From an uncultured Clostridia bacterium (lineage in GTDB: Bacteria > Bacillota > Clostridia > Christensenellales > Aristaeellaceae): a stretch of DNA of 12,493 nt. Shown in pieces: positions 1 to 5,678 of the stretch (positions are counted from its first letter, which is position 1; every line of letters begins with the position of its first letter). The position numbers were made by a program, and so were the translations under genes. The notes below the pieces were generated by a model. That model worked only from the letters and a program-made list of their open reading frames with translations, had not been told where the DNA came from and searched no databases. The stretch is from assembly GCA_934615145.1 (NCBI GenBank), contig CAKTTM010000023.1:1-12493 (forward strand). The letters run 5' to 3'.

Positions 1-1391
1 GGCCCCAGCTGCGCGCGCTGCTGGTGGGCGTGGATCAGTTCAGCACCCAGCCCGACACCGCGCCAGCGGCGGAGAACAACTTGCGGCGCCTGAGCGCGGC
101 GCTTGACCAGGACAGCAGGGGCTACCGTCTCATCCGCCGCAGCCTCAATGAAGCGCTGGACTATGCCGGCTTTGAGGCCCTGGTGCGCAGCAGCTTCGAA
201 GGCGCGCAAGTGAAGGACATCTCGCTGCTATACATTGGCACCCACGGCTTCTACGAGCTTGGGCAGGATCCCATGGCCTTCTCCATGCTGTTGTCAGACG
301 GCCAACAGGAGTATTTTCTGACCGCGGGGGAGCTGCATAGGATACTCTCCCCAGTGCCGGGCTTGAAAGTGCTCATCATCGATACCTGTTACGCCGGCGC
401 GCTAATCGATCGCGGCCTCCCCGGCGATGGGCTGCGGTCTTTGTTTGCCGATGGCAATTTCAAGGTCATCACCGCCTCCGGCGGCAGCGAGCCCAGCTTC
501 CTGTGGTCGACCGGCCGGGGGGATTACCGCGGCGGCAGCTACTTTGCCGACACCCTCTACGCCGGGATCTCCAGCGCCGGGCGCTTTGCCGCGGATACCA
601 ACCAGGATGGCCAGATCACGCTGAGCGAACTGCATGGCTTTTTGCAGCAGGGCTATGGCGTGGCAACGCCGCAGGTCTATCCCCGCCAGGATGATAGCCC
701 CATCTTTTGTTACGATGTAGCTGTCTCGCCTTCACCCCCCCTGCTGGTCAGCAGCCTGGTGCTGGAGCAGACCGCCTTCAGCGCGGGGGAGGAGGAGCTG
801 AGCTTTTCATTTACCCTTGGCCGCCCGGCCAGGCTCGCCTACCAGCTGATGTATCAACAGGCGCAGCAGTGGCAGTTTTCACGCGCCCAGGTGATTGCCG
901 ATGCCGAGTCGCCCGACGGCATGAGCAGCCCCGGACGCAAAGACAAGACGCTGCGCCTGAGCCTGAATGACCAGGCGGCCAGCGGCTATGTGCTGCTGTT
1001 TGTGACCACCGTGCTGGAGGACAGCGCCACGCCCTGGGCTCAGAGCCTGCTGACGGTGGAGCCTGCCCAGGGGGATCCGCGGCTGGCCATCAGCGCAGCT
1101 GAGGGCTTTGCGCCCTCCATTGGGCAGGAGCTGGCTTTACATGTGGCGCATGCCTTTCCGGTGCGCATGAGCCTGAGGATACTTGATATGCAGGGACTAA
1201 CCGTGGCCAGCCTGGCGGAGGGCAGCCCTTCCCGGCCTGAGCATCTGCCGGATGGCGGCAGCCTGTTCTATTGGACTGGTCGCGGTCTGGATGGCAGCCT
1301 GCTGGCACCGGGGCAATACAAAGCACGGGTCAGCGCCGTGATAGGCGGTGTGCGCTACGAGGCAGACAGCCTGCCTTTTACACTGAATTAA
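1..1391 (+). CDS. Caspase-like (peptidase C14) protein with EF-hand-like loop and FlgD-like C-terminal domain, 5'-truncated
   Basis: The frame is open from the left edge (first full codon at base 3) and already reads LRALLVGVDQF, the usual first strand of caspase-like domains. The gene therefore starts outside the window, and the GTG at 24 is not its start. Numbering from that GTG, the catalytic dyad is His74 (YIGTHGFYE) and Cys122 (LIIDTCYAGA), both at the ends of hydrophobic strands as in clan CD peptidases. Residues 191-202 (DTNQDGQITLSE) form an EF-hand/dockerin-like calcium loop. Residues 240-350 look like a beta-rich linker. Residues 355-455 end with the WTGRGLDGSLLAPGQY pattern of FlgD-like Ig domains. 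Bacterial C14 proteins are usually Arg/Lys-directed cysteine peptidases, often in stress, death or surface processes; the substrate here is unknown. Any signal peptide would lie outside the window. The gene ends in TAA, 3 bp before the end of the convergent cobO. Confidence 0.85.
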   Translation, partial: PQLRALLVGVDQFSTQPDTAPAAENNLRRLSAALDQDSRGYRLIRRSLNEALDYAGFEALVRSSFEGAQVKDISLLYIGTHGFYELGQDPMAFSMLLSDGQQEYFLTAGELHRILSPVPGLKVLIIDTCYAGALIDRGLPGDGLRSLFADGNFKVITASGGSEPSFLWSTGRGDYRGGSYFADTLYAGISSAGRFAADTNQDGQITLSELHGFLQQGYGVATPQVYPRQDDSPIFCYDVAVSPSPPLLVSSLVLEQTAFSAGEEELSFSFTLGRPARLAYQLMYQQAQQWQFSRAQVIADAESPDGMSSPGRKDKTLRLSLNDQAASGYVLLFVTTVLEDSATPWAQSLLTVEPAQGDPRLAISAAEGFAPSIGQELALHVAHAFPVRMSLRILDMQGLTVASLAEGSPSRPEHLPDGGSLFYWTGRGLDGSLLAPGQYKARVSAVIGGVRYEADSLPFTLN

Positions 1392-1394
1392 GGC

Positions 1395-1925
1395 CTACCA
1401 CTCAATGCCCTCACGGGCAGCCTCCCCCTCATCAAAGGGGTGTTTTTTTGCCTGAATCAGACTGACATAGTCGGCCTTGGCCTCCATACGAGGGGAGGCA
1501 TAGCGGCCCGTGACCACCACATCGCCAAATTGCAGCCCCAGATCGATCAGGCGAATGGCGTCCTCCCACTGGGTCAGGTTCATCGCCAGGGTGACATTGA
1601 GTTCGTCCAGCACCAATAGGCGGGGCTTAAGCCACGCCACCTCGCTTTCCAGCGCCTTGATAGCATCCGCATAGGCCGCGCGCGCCAGGTGGATATCCTT
1701 GTCGCTCAGCTGCCAGGCAAAGCCCTCAAAGCGCAGGCCCTCAAAGATATGGCAGAGGGGAAAGCGCTGGAGGGCCTTGAGCTCGCCCGAGCTGCCGTCC
1801 TTCATGAACTGGGCGATCAGCACGCTGCCCTCATGCCCCAGCATCCTTAGCGCCATGCCCATGGACGCGGAGGTCTTGCCCTTTCCCTCGCCGGTGATCA
1901 GGTGCAGCTTGTGGCTCGTCTCCAT
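1395..1925 (-). CDS. cobO: Corrinoid (cob(I)alamin / cob(I)yrinic acid a,c-diamide) adenosyltransferase, CobA/CobO/BtuR family
   Basis: This enzyme transfers the adenosyl group of ATP to reduced corrinoids, giving coenzyme B12 forms in the cytosol. The 176-residue product matches the usual size. A P-loop TGEGKGKTSA (residues 11-20) sits right after the first strand. It is followed by AQFMK (38-42), SGELKAL (46-52), a Walker-B-like LLVLDELN (103-110), VVVTGR (136-141) and the C-terminal KKHPFDEGEAAREGIEW, all in the family order. The ATG at 1925 is chosen because AGGAGG lies just upstream (about 1930-1935). A longer frame from 1967 would add 14 residues without homology and run into the nrdR promoter. 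The gene is monocistronic as far as can be seen, divergent from nrdR and convergent with the caspase-like gene. No cobalamin riboswitch fits in the 83-bp upstream gap. Confidence 0.92.
   Translation of the reverse strand: METSHKLHLITGEGKGKTSASMGMALRMLGHEGSVLIAQFMKDGSSGELKALQRFPLCHIFEGLRFEGFAWQLSDKDIHLARAAYADAIKALESEVAWLKPRLLVLDELNVTLAMNLTQWEDAIRLIDLGLQFGDVVVTGRYASPRMEAKADYVSLIQAKKHPFDEGEAAREGIEW
1425..1449 (+). terminator. Possible intrinsic terminator of the caspase-like gene, inside the 3' end of cobO
   Basis: CCCCT (1425-1429), a 6-nt loop and AGGGG (1436-1440) form a 5-bp GC-rich stem, followed by TG and seven T (1443-1449). It lies 34 bp past the stop of the caspase-like gene in the right orientation. 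The stem is short, and the T-run also encodes Lys codons of cobO on the other strand, so the call is moderate. Confidence 0.45.
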
Positions 1926-1937
1926 AAACCCTCCTCT

Positions 1938-1958
1938 TGTGGATAAAGCTGTGGACAA
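1938..1958 (-). promoter_or_regulatory. Pair of DnaA-box-like sequences in the cobO/nrdR divergent region
   Basis: On the + strand TGTGGATAA (1938-1946) is the exact complement of the consensus DnaA box TTATCCACA. TGTGGACAA (1950-1958) has one mismatch and the same orientation, 12 bp further on. The second overlaps the -35 element of the nrdR promoter (1952-1957), so DnaA binding there could compete with RNA polymerase. The sequence match is seen directly; binding is inferred. Confidence 0.45.
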
Positions 1959-1980
1959 GTTGCGCACAGCTTGTTATAAT
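1952..1980 (+). promoter_or_regulatory. nrdR promoter (extended -10)
   Basis: The -35 is TGGACA (1952-1957, 5 of 6 consensus), followed by a 17-bp spacer and -10 TATAAT (1975-1980, perfect). A TG dinucleotide at 1972-1973 makes an extended -10. Start of transcription is expected near 1987, about 20 nt before the nrdR ATG. This is the best sigma-A-type promoter in the window. Confidence 0.8.
1955..1974. promoter_or_regulatory. 20-bp imperfect palindrome in the nrdR promoter spacer (operator candidate)
   Basis: ACAAGTTGCGCACAGCTTGT is symmetric at 16 of 20 positions. It fills the promoter from the end of the -35 to the base before the -10, an ideal place for a repressor. It does not resemble the known NrdR box (an ATATAT-centred core), so the binding factor is unknown. 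It also overlaps the second DnaA-box-like site. Confidence 0.4.
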
Positions 1981-1981
1981 A

Positions 1982-1994
1982 TGCCATCATGGCA
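1982..1994. promoter_or_regulatory. 13-bp perfect palindrome over the predicted nrdR transcription start
   Basis: TGCCAT-C-ATGGCA has 6-bp perfect arms around one central base. It begins two bases after the -10 and covers the expected transcription start. It could be an operator or a chance palindrome; no family is recognised. Confidence 0.3.
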
Positions 1995-2008
1995 AAGGAA
2001 AGAATCGC

Positions 2009-2476
2009 ATGAAGTGTCAGTTTTGCAACTCTGAGGACAGCCGCGTGGTAGACTCCAGACCCACCGACGACGGCGCCAGCATCCGCAGGCGCAGGGAGTG
2101 CATCAGCTGCAGCCGGCGCTTTACTACCTATGAAAAGGTGGAAGTCATCCAGCTGCTGGTGATCAAGAAGGATCAGACGCGAGAGCTGTTTGACGCGGGC
2201 AAGATACGCTCGGGCATTATCCACGCCTGCCACAAGCGGCCTGTGGCCGCCAAGGAGATCGATCAGATCGTGCAGGCGGTGGAGCAGTTTGCCTACAACA
2301 GCATGCAGCAGGAAATCACCACCCAGCAGATCGGGGAGATGGTGATGGAGGCGCTGCGCAAGCTCGACGAGGTGGCCTATATCCGCTTTGCCTCGGTCTA
2401 CCGGCAGTTCACCGATATCCCCACCTTCATGGATGAACTCAAACGCCTGATGACGGAGAGCCAGGCCAGGGCCTAA
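2009..2476 (+). CDS. nrdR: Transcriptional repressor NrdR
   Basis: NrdR represses ribonucleotide reductase operons and senses ATP/dATP through an ATP-cone. The 155-residue protein has the N-terminal zinc ribbon with Cys3, Cys6, Cys31 and Cys34 (MKCQFC and CISC), the basic segment SIRRRREC before the second knuckle, and the FTTYEKVE signature. An ATP-cone follows from about residue 48 (LLVIKKDQTRELFDAGKI) to about 140, including AYIRFASVYRQF. The ATG at 2009 is used because the zinc ribbon begins there and GGAAAG lies about 8 nt upstream. The in-frame extension to 1937 would cross the promoter. The gene ends in TAA, overlapping the end of yfbR by 4 bp. No reductase gene is in the window. Confidence 0.97.
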   Translation: MKCQFCNSEDSRVVDSRPTDDGASIRRRRECISCSRRFTTYEKVEVIQLLVIKKDQTRELFDAGKIRSGIIHACHKRPVAAKEIDQIVQAVEQFAYNSMQQEITTQQIGEMVMEALRKLDEVAYIRFASVYRQFTDIPTFMDELKRLMTESQARA

Positions 2477-3054
2477 CGCGATATCTGGTCCAGTGTCATG
2501 GCAAAGCCGGGCACAAACTCTCGCATGAAGTCCTGCACCTCGGGCAAATCGATGGCGTAGATGCTGCTGGCGATGCCTGCCTGGGCCTCCCTAAACTCGC
2601 TGTTGCCGTACTTGTTTTCCTCAATGCATTTGATGTAGGCGCAGATGCGGTCGGCCGCCTTGACCAGACGATACTCCGGTATGCTCCTATCCTGCTCGAT
2701 CAGGGGCGCATAGGCCGGCAGCAGGTCTTCGGGCAGCATGGTCAGCAGGCGCCTGGCCGCAAGCGCCTCAATCTTGCTATACTCCGCCTTGATGGCGGGG
2801 TTATTGTTTTTGATGGGCGTGGGCAGGTCGCCGGTGATGACCTCGCTGGCGTCGTGGTACAGCGCCAGCGCCATGGTGCGCGGCGCGTCGTAGTCCCGCT
2901 GATAGCGCGTGTTGCCGATGAGGGCGATGGCGTGGGCGATCATCGCGCACTGCATGGCATGCTCCATGTCATTCTCGGGCAGTGAGTTGCGCATCAGGCC
3001 CCAGCGCTGTATGAAGCGCATGCGGCTCAAATAGGCGAAAAAGTGAAAAGCCAT
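2473..3054 (-). CDS. yfbR: 5'-deoxynucleotidase, YfbR-like HD-domain phosphohydrolase
   Basis: YfbR removes the 5'-phosphate from deoxyribonucleoside monophosphates with a divalent metal, in the cytosol. The 193-residue product tracks the E. coli enzyme end to end (start HFFAYLSRM, end VPGFAMTLDQIS). Functional positions are conserved: Arg17-Trp18 (substrate selection), His32, His67-Asp68 of the HD motif (ALYHDASEVITGDLPTP), Glu71, Asp76 and Asp135 (VKAADRICAYIKC). The ATG at 3054 has AAGGAGA 4 nt upstream. It is the last gene of the leftward operon, 9 bp after the deacylase-like gene, and is convergent with nrdR with a 4-bp overlap of their ends. Confidence 0.93.
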   Translation of the reverse strand: MAFHFFAYLSRMRFIQRWGLMRNSLPENDMEHAMQCAMIAHAIALIGNTRYQRDYDAPRTMALALYHDASEVITGDLPTPIKNNNPAIKAEYSKIEALAARRLLTMLPEDLLPAYAPLIEQDRSIPEYRLVKAADRICAYIKCIEENKYGNSEFREAQAGIASSIYAIDLPEVQDFMREFVPGFAMTLDQISR

Positions 3055-3063
3055 GGTCTCTCC

Positions 3064-3570
3064 TTATTCTTCAGGGATGTGGATCATCTGCGGCGTGTGC
3101 CCGCAGGCGGGCAGAAAGCGCCCGAAGAAGTCATCGCTGTCAAGCTCTACACTCAGGTGATTGACGCAGGGGTGGAAGAGCAGCCGCCTTGGCAGCGTCA
3201 AGGCATCGTCCACCACCAGCCGTATCTGATGATCTGTGTCAAAGATTAGCCCCAGCGGGCTGACCGCGCCGGCTTGTAGGCCCAGCATCTGGGGCAGTTT
3301 GTCCTCCGGCGCAAAGCTGAGCCTGGACACCCCCAGCAGCTTGCTGACCACCGCCGTGCGGAAGGGGCGGTCATGCCTTAGCAGCAGCAGGTAGAAGGCA
3401 GTCTGCTGGCGGTTGCACAGAAAGACATTCTTGCACATGGCCGCCTGCTGCCAGTCCACGCCGTGAATCCGCTGGCAGGCTTCGATCGTCAGCATGGGTT
3501 CGTGCCGGTACAGCATGTAGGGGATGGCCTGCTGATCCAGGTAGCTGAGTACCTCCTCACTCCTGTCCAT
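3064..3570 (-). CDS. YbaK/ProX-type aminoacyl-tRNA (prolyl-tRNA) deacylase family protein
   Basis: Proteins of this free-standing editing-domain family hydrolyse mischarged tRNAs such as Ala-tRNA(Pro). The 168-residue product has the family's landmarks in order: HEPMLTIEAC (23-32), CKNVFLCNRQ with the conserved Lys47, the strand YLLLLRHD (60-67), SRLSFAPEDKLPQMLGLQAG (82-101), AVSPLGLIFD (102-111), VVDDAL (119-124) and LFHPCVN (131-137). The ATG at 3570 is preferred: an AGGAGG lies 4 nt upstream and homology begins there. It sits within the last 14 bp of rarA, suggesting translational coupling. A 93-codon upstream extension in this frame would lie wholly within rarA and is not protein-like. 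The exact tRNA substrate cannot be told from sequence alone. Confidence 0.88.
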   Translation of the reverse strand: MDRSEEVLSYLDQQAIPYMLYRHEPMLTIEACQRIHGVDWQQAAMCKNVFLCNRQQTAFYLLLLRHDRPFRTAVVSKLLGVSRLSFAPEDKLPQMLGLQAGAVSPLGLIFDTDHQIRLVVDDALTLPRRLLFHPCVNHLSVELDSDDFFGRFLPACGHTPQMIHIPEE

Positions 3571-4861
3571 GGCGCCTCCTGCGGGCTTCGGCAATCTCCC
3601 GTTCCATGCCCTGTTGGGTGGGCCGGTAATAGCTGACCTGCTCAAAGCCTTCGGGCAGATAGCGCTGCGCCACCCAATGGCCAGGGAAATCATGGGGATA
3701 GAGATAGCCTGAGGTGTCGTTGATGCGCTCGTGGCCGCCGTAGTGTGTGTCGCGCAGATGCTCGGGCACGGCGCCCAGTTGGCCGCGCTCGGCGTCCTCC
3801 TTGGCCGCTCCCATGGCGGCCACCACGCTGTCGCTCTTTGGGCTTTCACAGACGGCGATGATGGCCTGGGTCAGCGGCAGCCTGGCCTCCGGCATGCCGA
3901 TGTACTCAAGCGCCTGCGCGGCGGCCACGGCCAACAGCATGGCCTGAGGGTTGGCCATGCCCACATCCTCGCTGGCGTGGGCGATGATGCGGCGGCTTAA
4001 CAATCTGGGGTCGGCGCCTGCGTAAAGCAGGCGGGAAAACCACAGCAGCGCGGCGTCAGAGTCTGAGCCGCGCATGGACTTGCAGAAGGCGGAGAGCATG
4101 TCATAAAACAGGTTGTCGTCCACCTTGATGACAGGTTGCTGTATGCTGTCTTCCGCGATGGCCAGCGTGATGTGGATGCCGCTGGCGCCGGTCGGCGTGG
4201 TGAGTGACGCCAGCTCCAGGGCGTTGAGCGCCATGCGCACATCGCCTGCCGCCGTGTGCACCCAGTGGCGCAGGGCATCCTCATCTACCTTGACATCCAT
4301 CTGGCCCAGGCCGTCGACAGGGTCCGCGATCGCACGGCGCAGCGCCTTCTCCACATCAGCATCCTGAAGCGGCTGAAAGGCAAAGAGCCGACAGCGGCTG
4401 ACGATGGCCGGGGTCATGGCAATCATGGGGTTTTCGGTAGTGGAGCCGATGAAGCGTATCAGCCCATCCTCAATGGCGGGCAGTATGCTGTCGGACTGCG
4501 CCTTGTTCCAGCGGTGGCACTCATCCAGCAGCAGGTAGGTGGCCTTGCCATACATCTTTCGGCGGTCGTCGGCCTCTTTGAGCACCTCACGCAGTTCGGC
4601 TACGCCGCTGGTGACAGCGTTCATGCGCACAAAGGCAGCCTTGGTCATCTGGGCGATGATGAAGGCCAGCGTGGTCTTGCCACAGCCGGGCGGGCCGTAG
4701 AAGATGCTGCTGGTCAGCTGATCGGCCTCTATCGCGCGGCGCAGCAGCTTGCCCGGCCCTACGATATGCGCCTGGCCCACAAAATCATCCAGGCTCTTGG
4801 GCCGCATGCGCTCGGCCAGCGGCTGGTGCTTGTTGTTGTCTATCGCGTCAAATAGTGTCAT
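3557..4861 (-). CDS. rarA: Replication-associated recombination protein A (RarA/MgsA), AAA+ ATPase
   Basis: RarA is a clamp-loader-like AAA+ ATPase acting at stalled replication forks. The 434-residue product has PLAERMRPKSLDDFVGQ (14-30), Walker A GPPGCGKTT (56-64), Walker B LLLDECHRW (110-118), the sensor stretch GSTTENP (139-145), SRCRLF (155-160), and the C-terminal helical tetramerisation region with HYGGHE and the YLYPHDFPGHW signature. In most relatives the Walker B reads DEIHRF; here it is DECHRW, with the essential Asp113-Glu114 kept. The ATG at 4861 follows GAGGAG; a TTG four codons upstream is less likely. It overlaps the nitroreductase-like gene by 14 bp (ATG...TGA) and the next gene also by 14 bp. 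Confidence 0.95.
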   Translation of the reverse strand: MTLFDAIDNNKHQPLAERMRPKSLDDFVGQAHIVGPGKLLRRAIEADQLTSSIFYGPPGCGKTTLAFIIAQMTKAAFVRMNAVTSGVAELREVLKEADDRRKMYGKATYLLLDECHRWNKAQSDSILPAIEDGLIRFIGSTTENPMIAMTPAIVSRCRLFAFQPLQDADVEKALRRAIADPVDGLGQMDVKVDEDALRHWVHTAAGDVRMALNALELASLTTPTGASGIHITLAIAEDSIQQPVIKVDDNLFYDMLSAFCKSMRGSDSDAALLWFSRLLYAGADPRLLSRRIIAHASEDVGMANPQAMLLAVAAAQALEYIGMPEARLPLTQAIIAVCESPKSDSVVAAMGAAKEDAERGQLGAVPEHLRDTHYGGHERINDTSGYLYPHDFPGHWVAQRYLPEGFEQVSYYRPTQQGMEREIAEARRRRHGQE

Positions 4862-5615
4862 CTTGCTCCTCAATGGTGATCAGCAGGGCCTTGCCGTCGG
4901 CGCTTATGCGCCAGCGATGCGGTGTCTGGCGCAGGGCGCACAGCGCGTGCAGCACCGCGATGCCGTGGTCGACGCCGCCAAAGCGCCTGCCTGACAGCCT
5001 CAGCGTGCTGCCCGAGTGCGAAAAGCGCCAGGGCTGGGCATTGAGCGCGGAAGGCGCCGCGCGCACCGCCTCTGCCGCCTGATAGGCCCATAGCGGCCAA
5101 TCGGCCGGATCATCAAGACAAAGGGCGGTCAGCGGCCTGCGCCGCCTGTGGCTGGCGCCCTCAGGGTCCTGCGGCTGGCCATAGGGCATCAGGGCAGCCA
5201 GCTTCTCGCCTGACTGCAGCGGGATGTCGACCGCCTTCCTGCGGTAGCTGCCGCTGATCCAACAGCTGGCCAGCTGCAGATCCACCATCTCCAGCTGCAG
5301 CGCTTCGCCAGCAATGCCTGCGTGCAGCCTGGCCATGGGCTCAGCCGCGTCATAGATGATGGCGGCGTACTGGGTGGCATACTCAATGCCGCCCACAAAG
5401 GGGATGGCCCTGAACAGCCGCGCCGGGTCACAGGTGGAAAAGGCGATGCGCACGCCGGGCAGCTGAGAGCGTCCGGCAAAGTAGTGCAGCGCCCCCTGCG
5501 CCGCCATGTCGGCAGGGGCGCGGAAGCTGCGGCAGCTGAATCGCCGGTCAATGGCCTCCTGCCAGCGGCGCAGCTGCGACGCTGAATAAAAGGCTTCCCA
5601 GGCACAGGACGTCAT
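4848..5615 (-). CDS. Nitroreductase family protein (putative TM1586-type nitroreductase)
   Basis: The 255-residue product resembles the 'putative TM nitroreductase' group of FMN-dependent oxidoreductases. It has a basic N-terminal motif DRRFSCRSFRAP (23-34) that in this superfamily contacts FMN phosphate, IEYATQYAAIIYDA (77-90), a central stretch LQLEMVDLQLASCWISG (106-122), and in the second half APSALNAQPWRF (187-198) and GVDHGIAVLHA (214-224). It probably uses reduced pyridine nucleotide as donor; the substrate is unknown. The ATG at 5615 has a GAGGGGG ribosome site, which forms the 3' arm of an upstream hairpin. It is the first gene of the leftward operon and overlaps rarA by 14 bp. Confidence 0.85.
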   Translation of the reverse strand: MTSCAWEAFYSASQLRRWQEAIDRRFSCRSFRAPADMAAQGALHYFAGRSQLPGVRIAFSTCDPARLFRAIPFVGGIEYATQYAAIIYDAAEPMARLHAGIAGEALQLEMVDLQLASCWISGSYRRKAVDIPLQSGEKLAALMPYGQPQDPEGASHRRRRPLTALCLDDPADWPLWAYQAAEAVRAAPSALNAQPWRFSHSGSTLRLSGRRFGGVDHGIAVLHALCALRQTPHRWRISADGKALLITIEEQDDTI

Positions 5616-5616
5616 G

Positions 5617-5659
5617 AAAAACCCCCTCGCGATACTTAGTTGAGTGTATCACGCGGGGG
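5617..5659 (-). terminator. Terminator-like hairpin after the ABC exporter, overlapping the next gene's ribosome site
   Basis: Arms at 5646-5659 and 5622-5635 pair at 12 of 14 positions around a 10-nt loop. In the leftward direction the 3' arm ends in GGGGG followed directly by TTTTT (5621-5617), which is intrinsic-terminator form. It starts 20 bp after the stop of the second ABC gene. The 3' arm includes the GAGGGGG ribosome site of the nitroreductase-like gene (ATG at 5615), so readthrough RNA would also have that site sequestered. Confidence 0.65.
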
Positions 5660-5671
5660 ATGGCATTTCAA
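5643..5671 (-). promoter_or_regulatory. Predicted promoter of the nitroreductase-rarA-deacylase-yfbR operon, nested in the hairpin
   Basis: Leftward, TTGAAA (5671-5666, 5 of 6) is followed by a 17-bp spacer and TACACT (5648-5643, 4 of 6), with a TG one base before the -10 (extended form). Transcription would begin near 5636, in or after the hairpin loop. The operon's own RNA would therefore lack the 5' arm and leave the ribosome site free. Confidence 0.5.
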
Positions 5672-5678
5672 GGCAGTG

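Noticed and set aside
1926..2008. Replication origin suggested by the DnaA-box-like sequences
   Set aside because: Only two boxes, no AT-rich unwinding element and no dnaA/dnaN/gyr neighbours; a promoter-regulatory role fits better.
1926..2008. Cobalamin riboswitch upstream of the corrinoid adenosyltransferase gene
   Set aside because: The gap is only 83 bp, shorter than a cobalamin riboswitch, and no B12-box was found.
1989..2012. Seven-codon ORF MAKERIA whose TGA overlaps the nrdR ATG
   Set aside because: It starts only about 2 nt after the predicted transcription start, with no ribosome site, and such a short frame is expected by chance.
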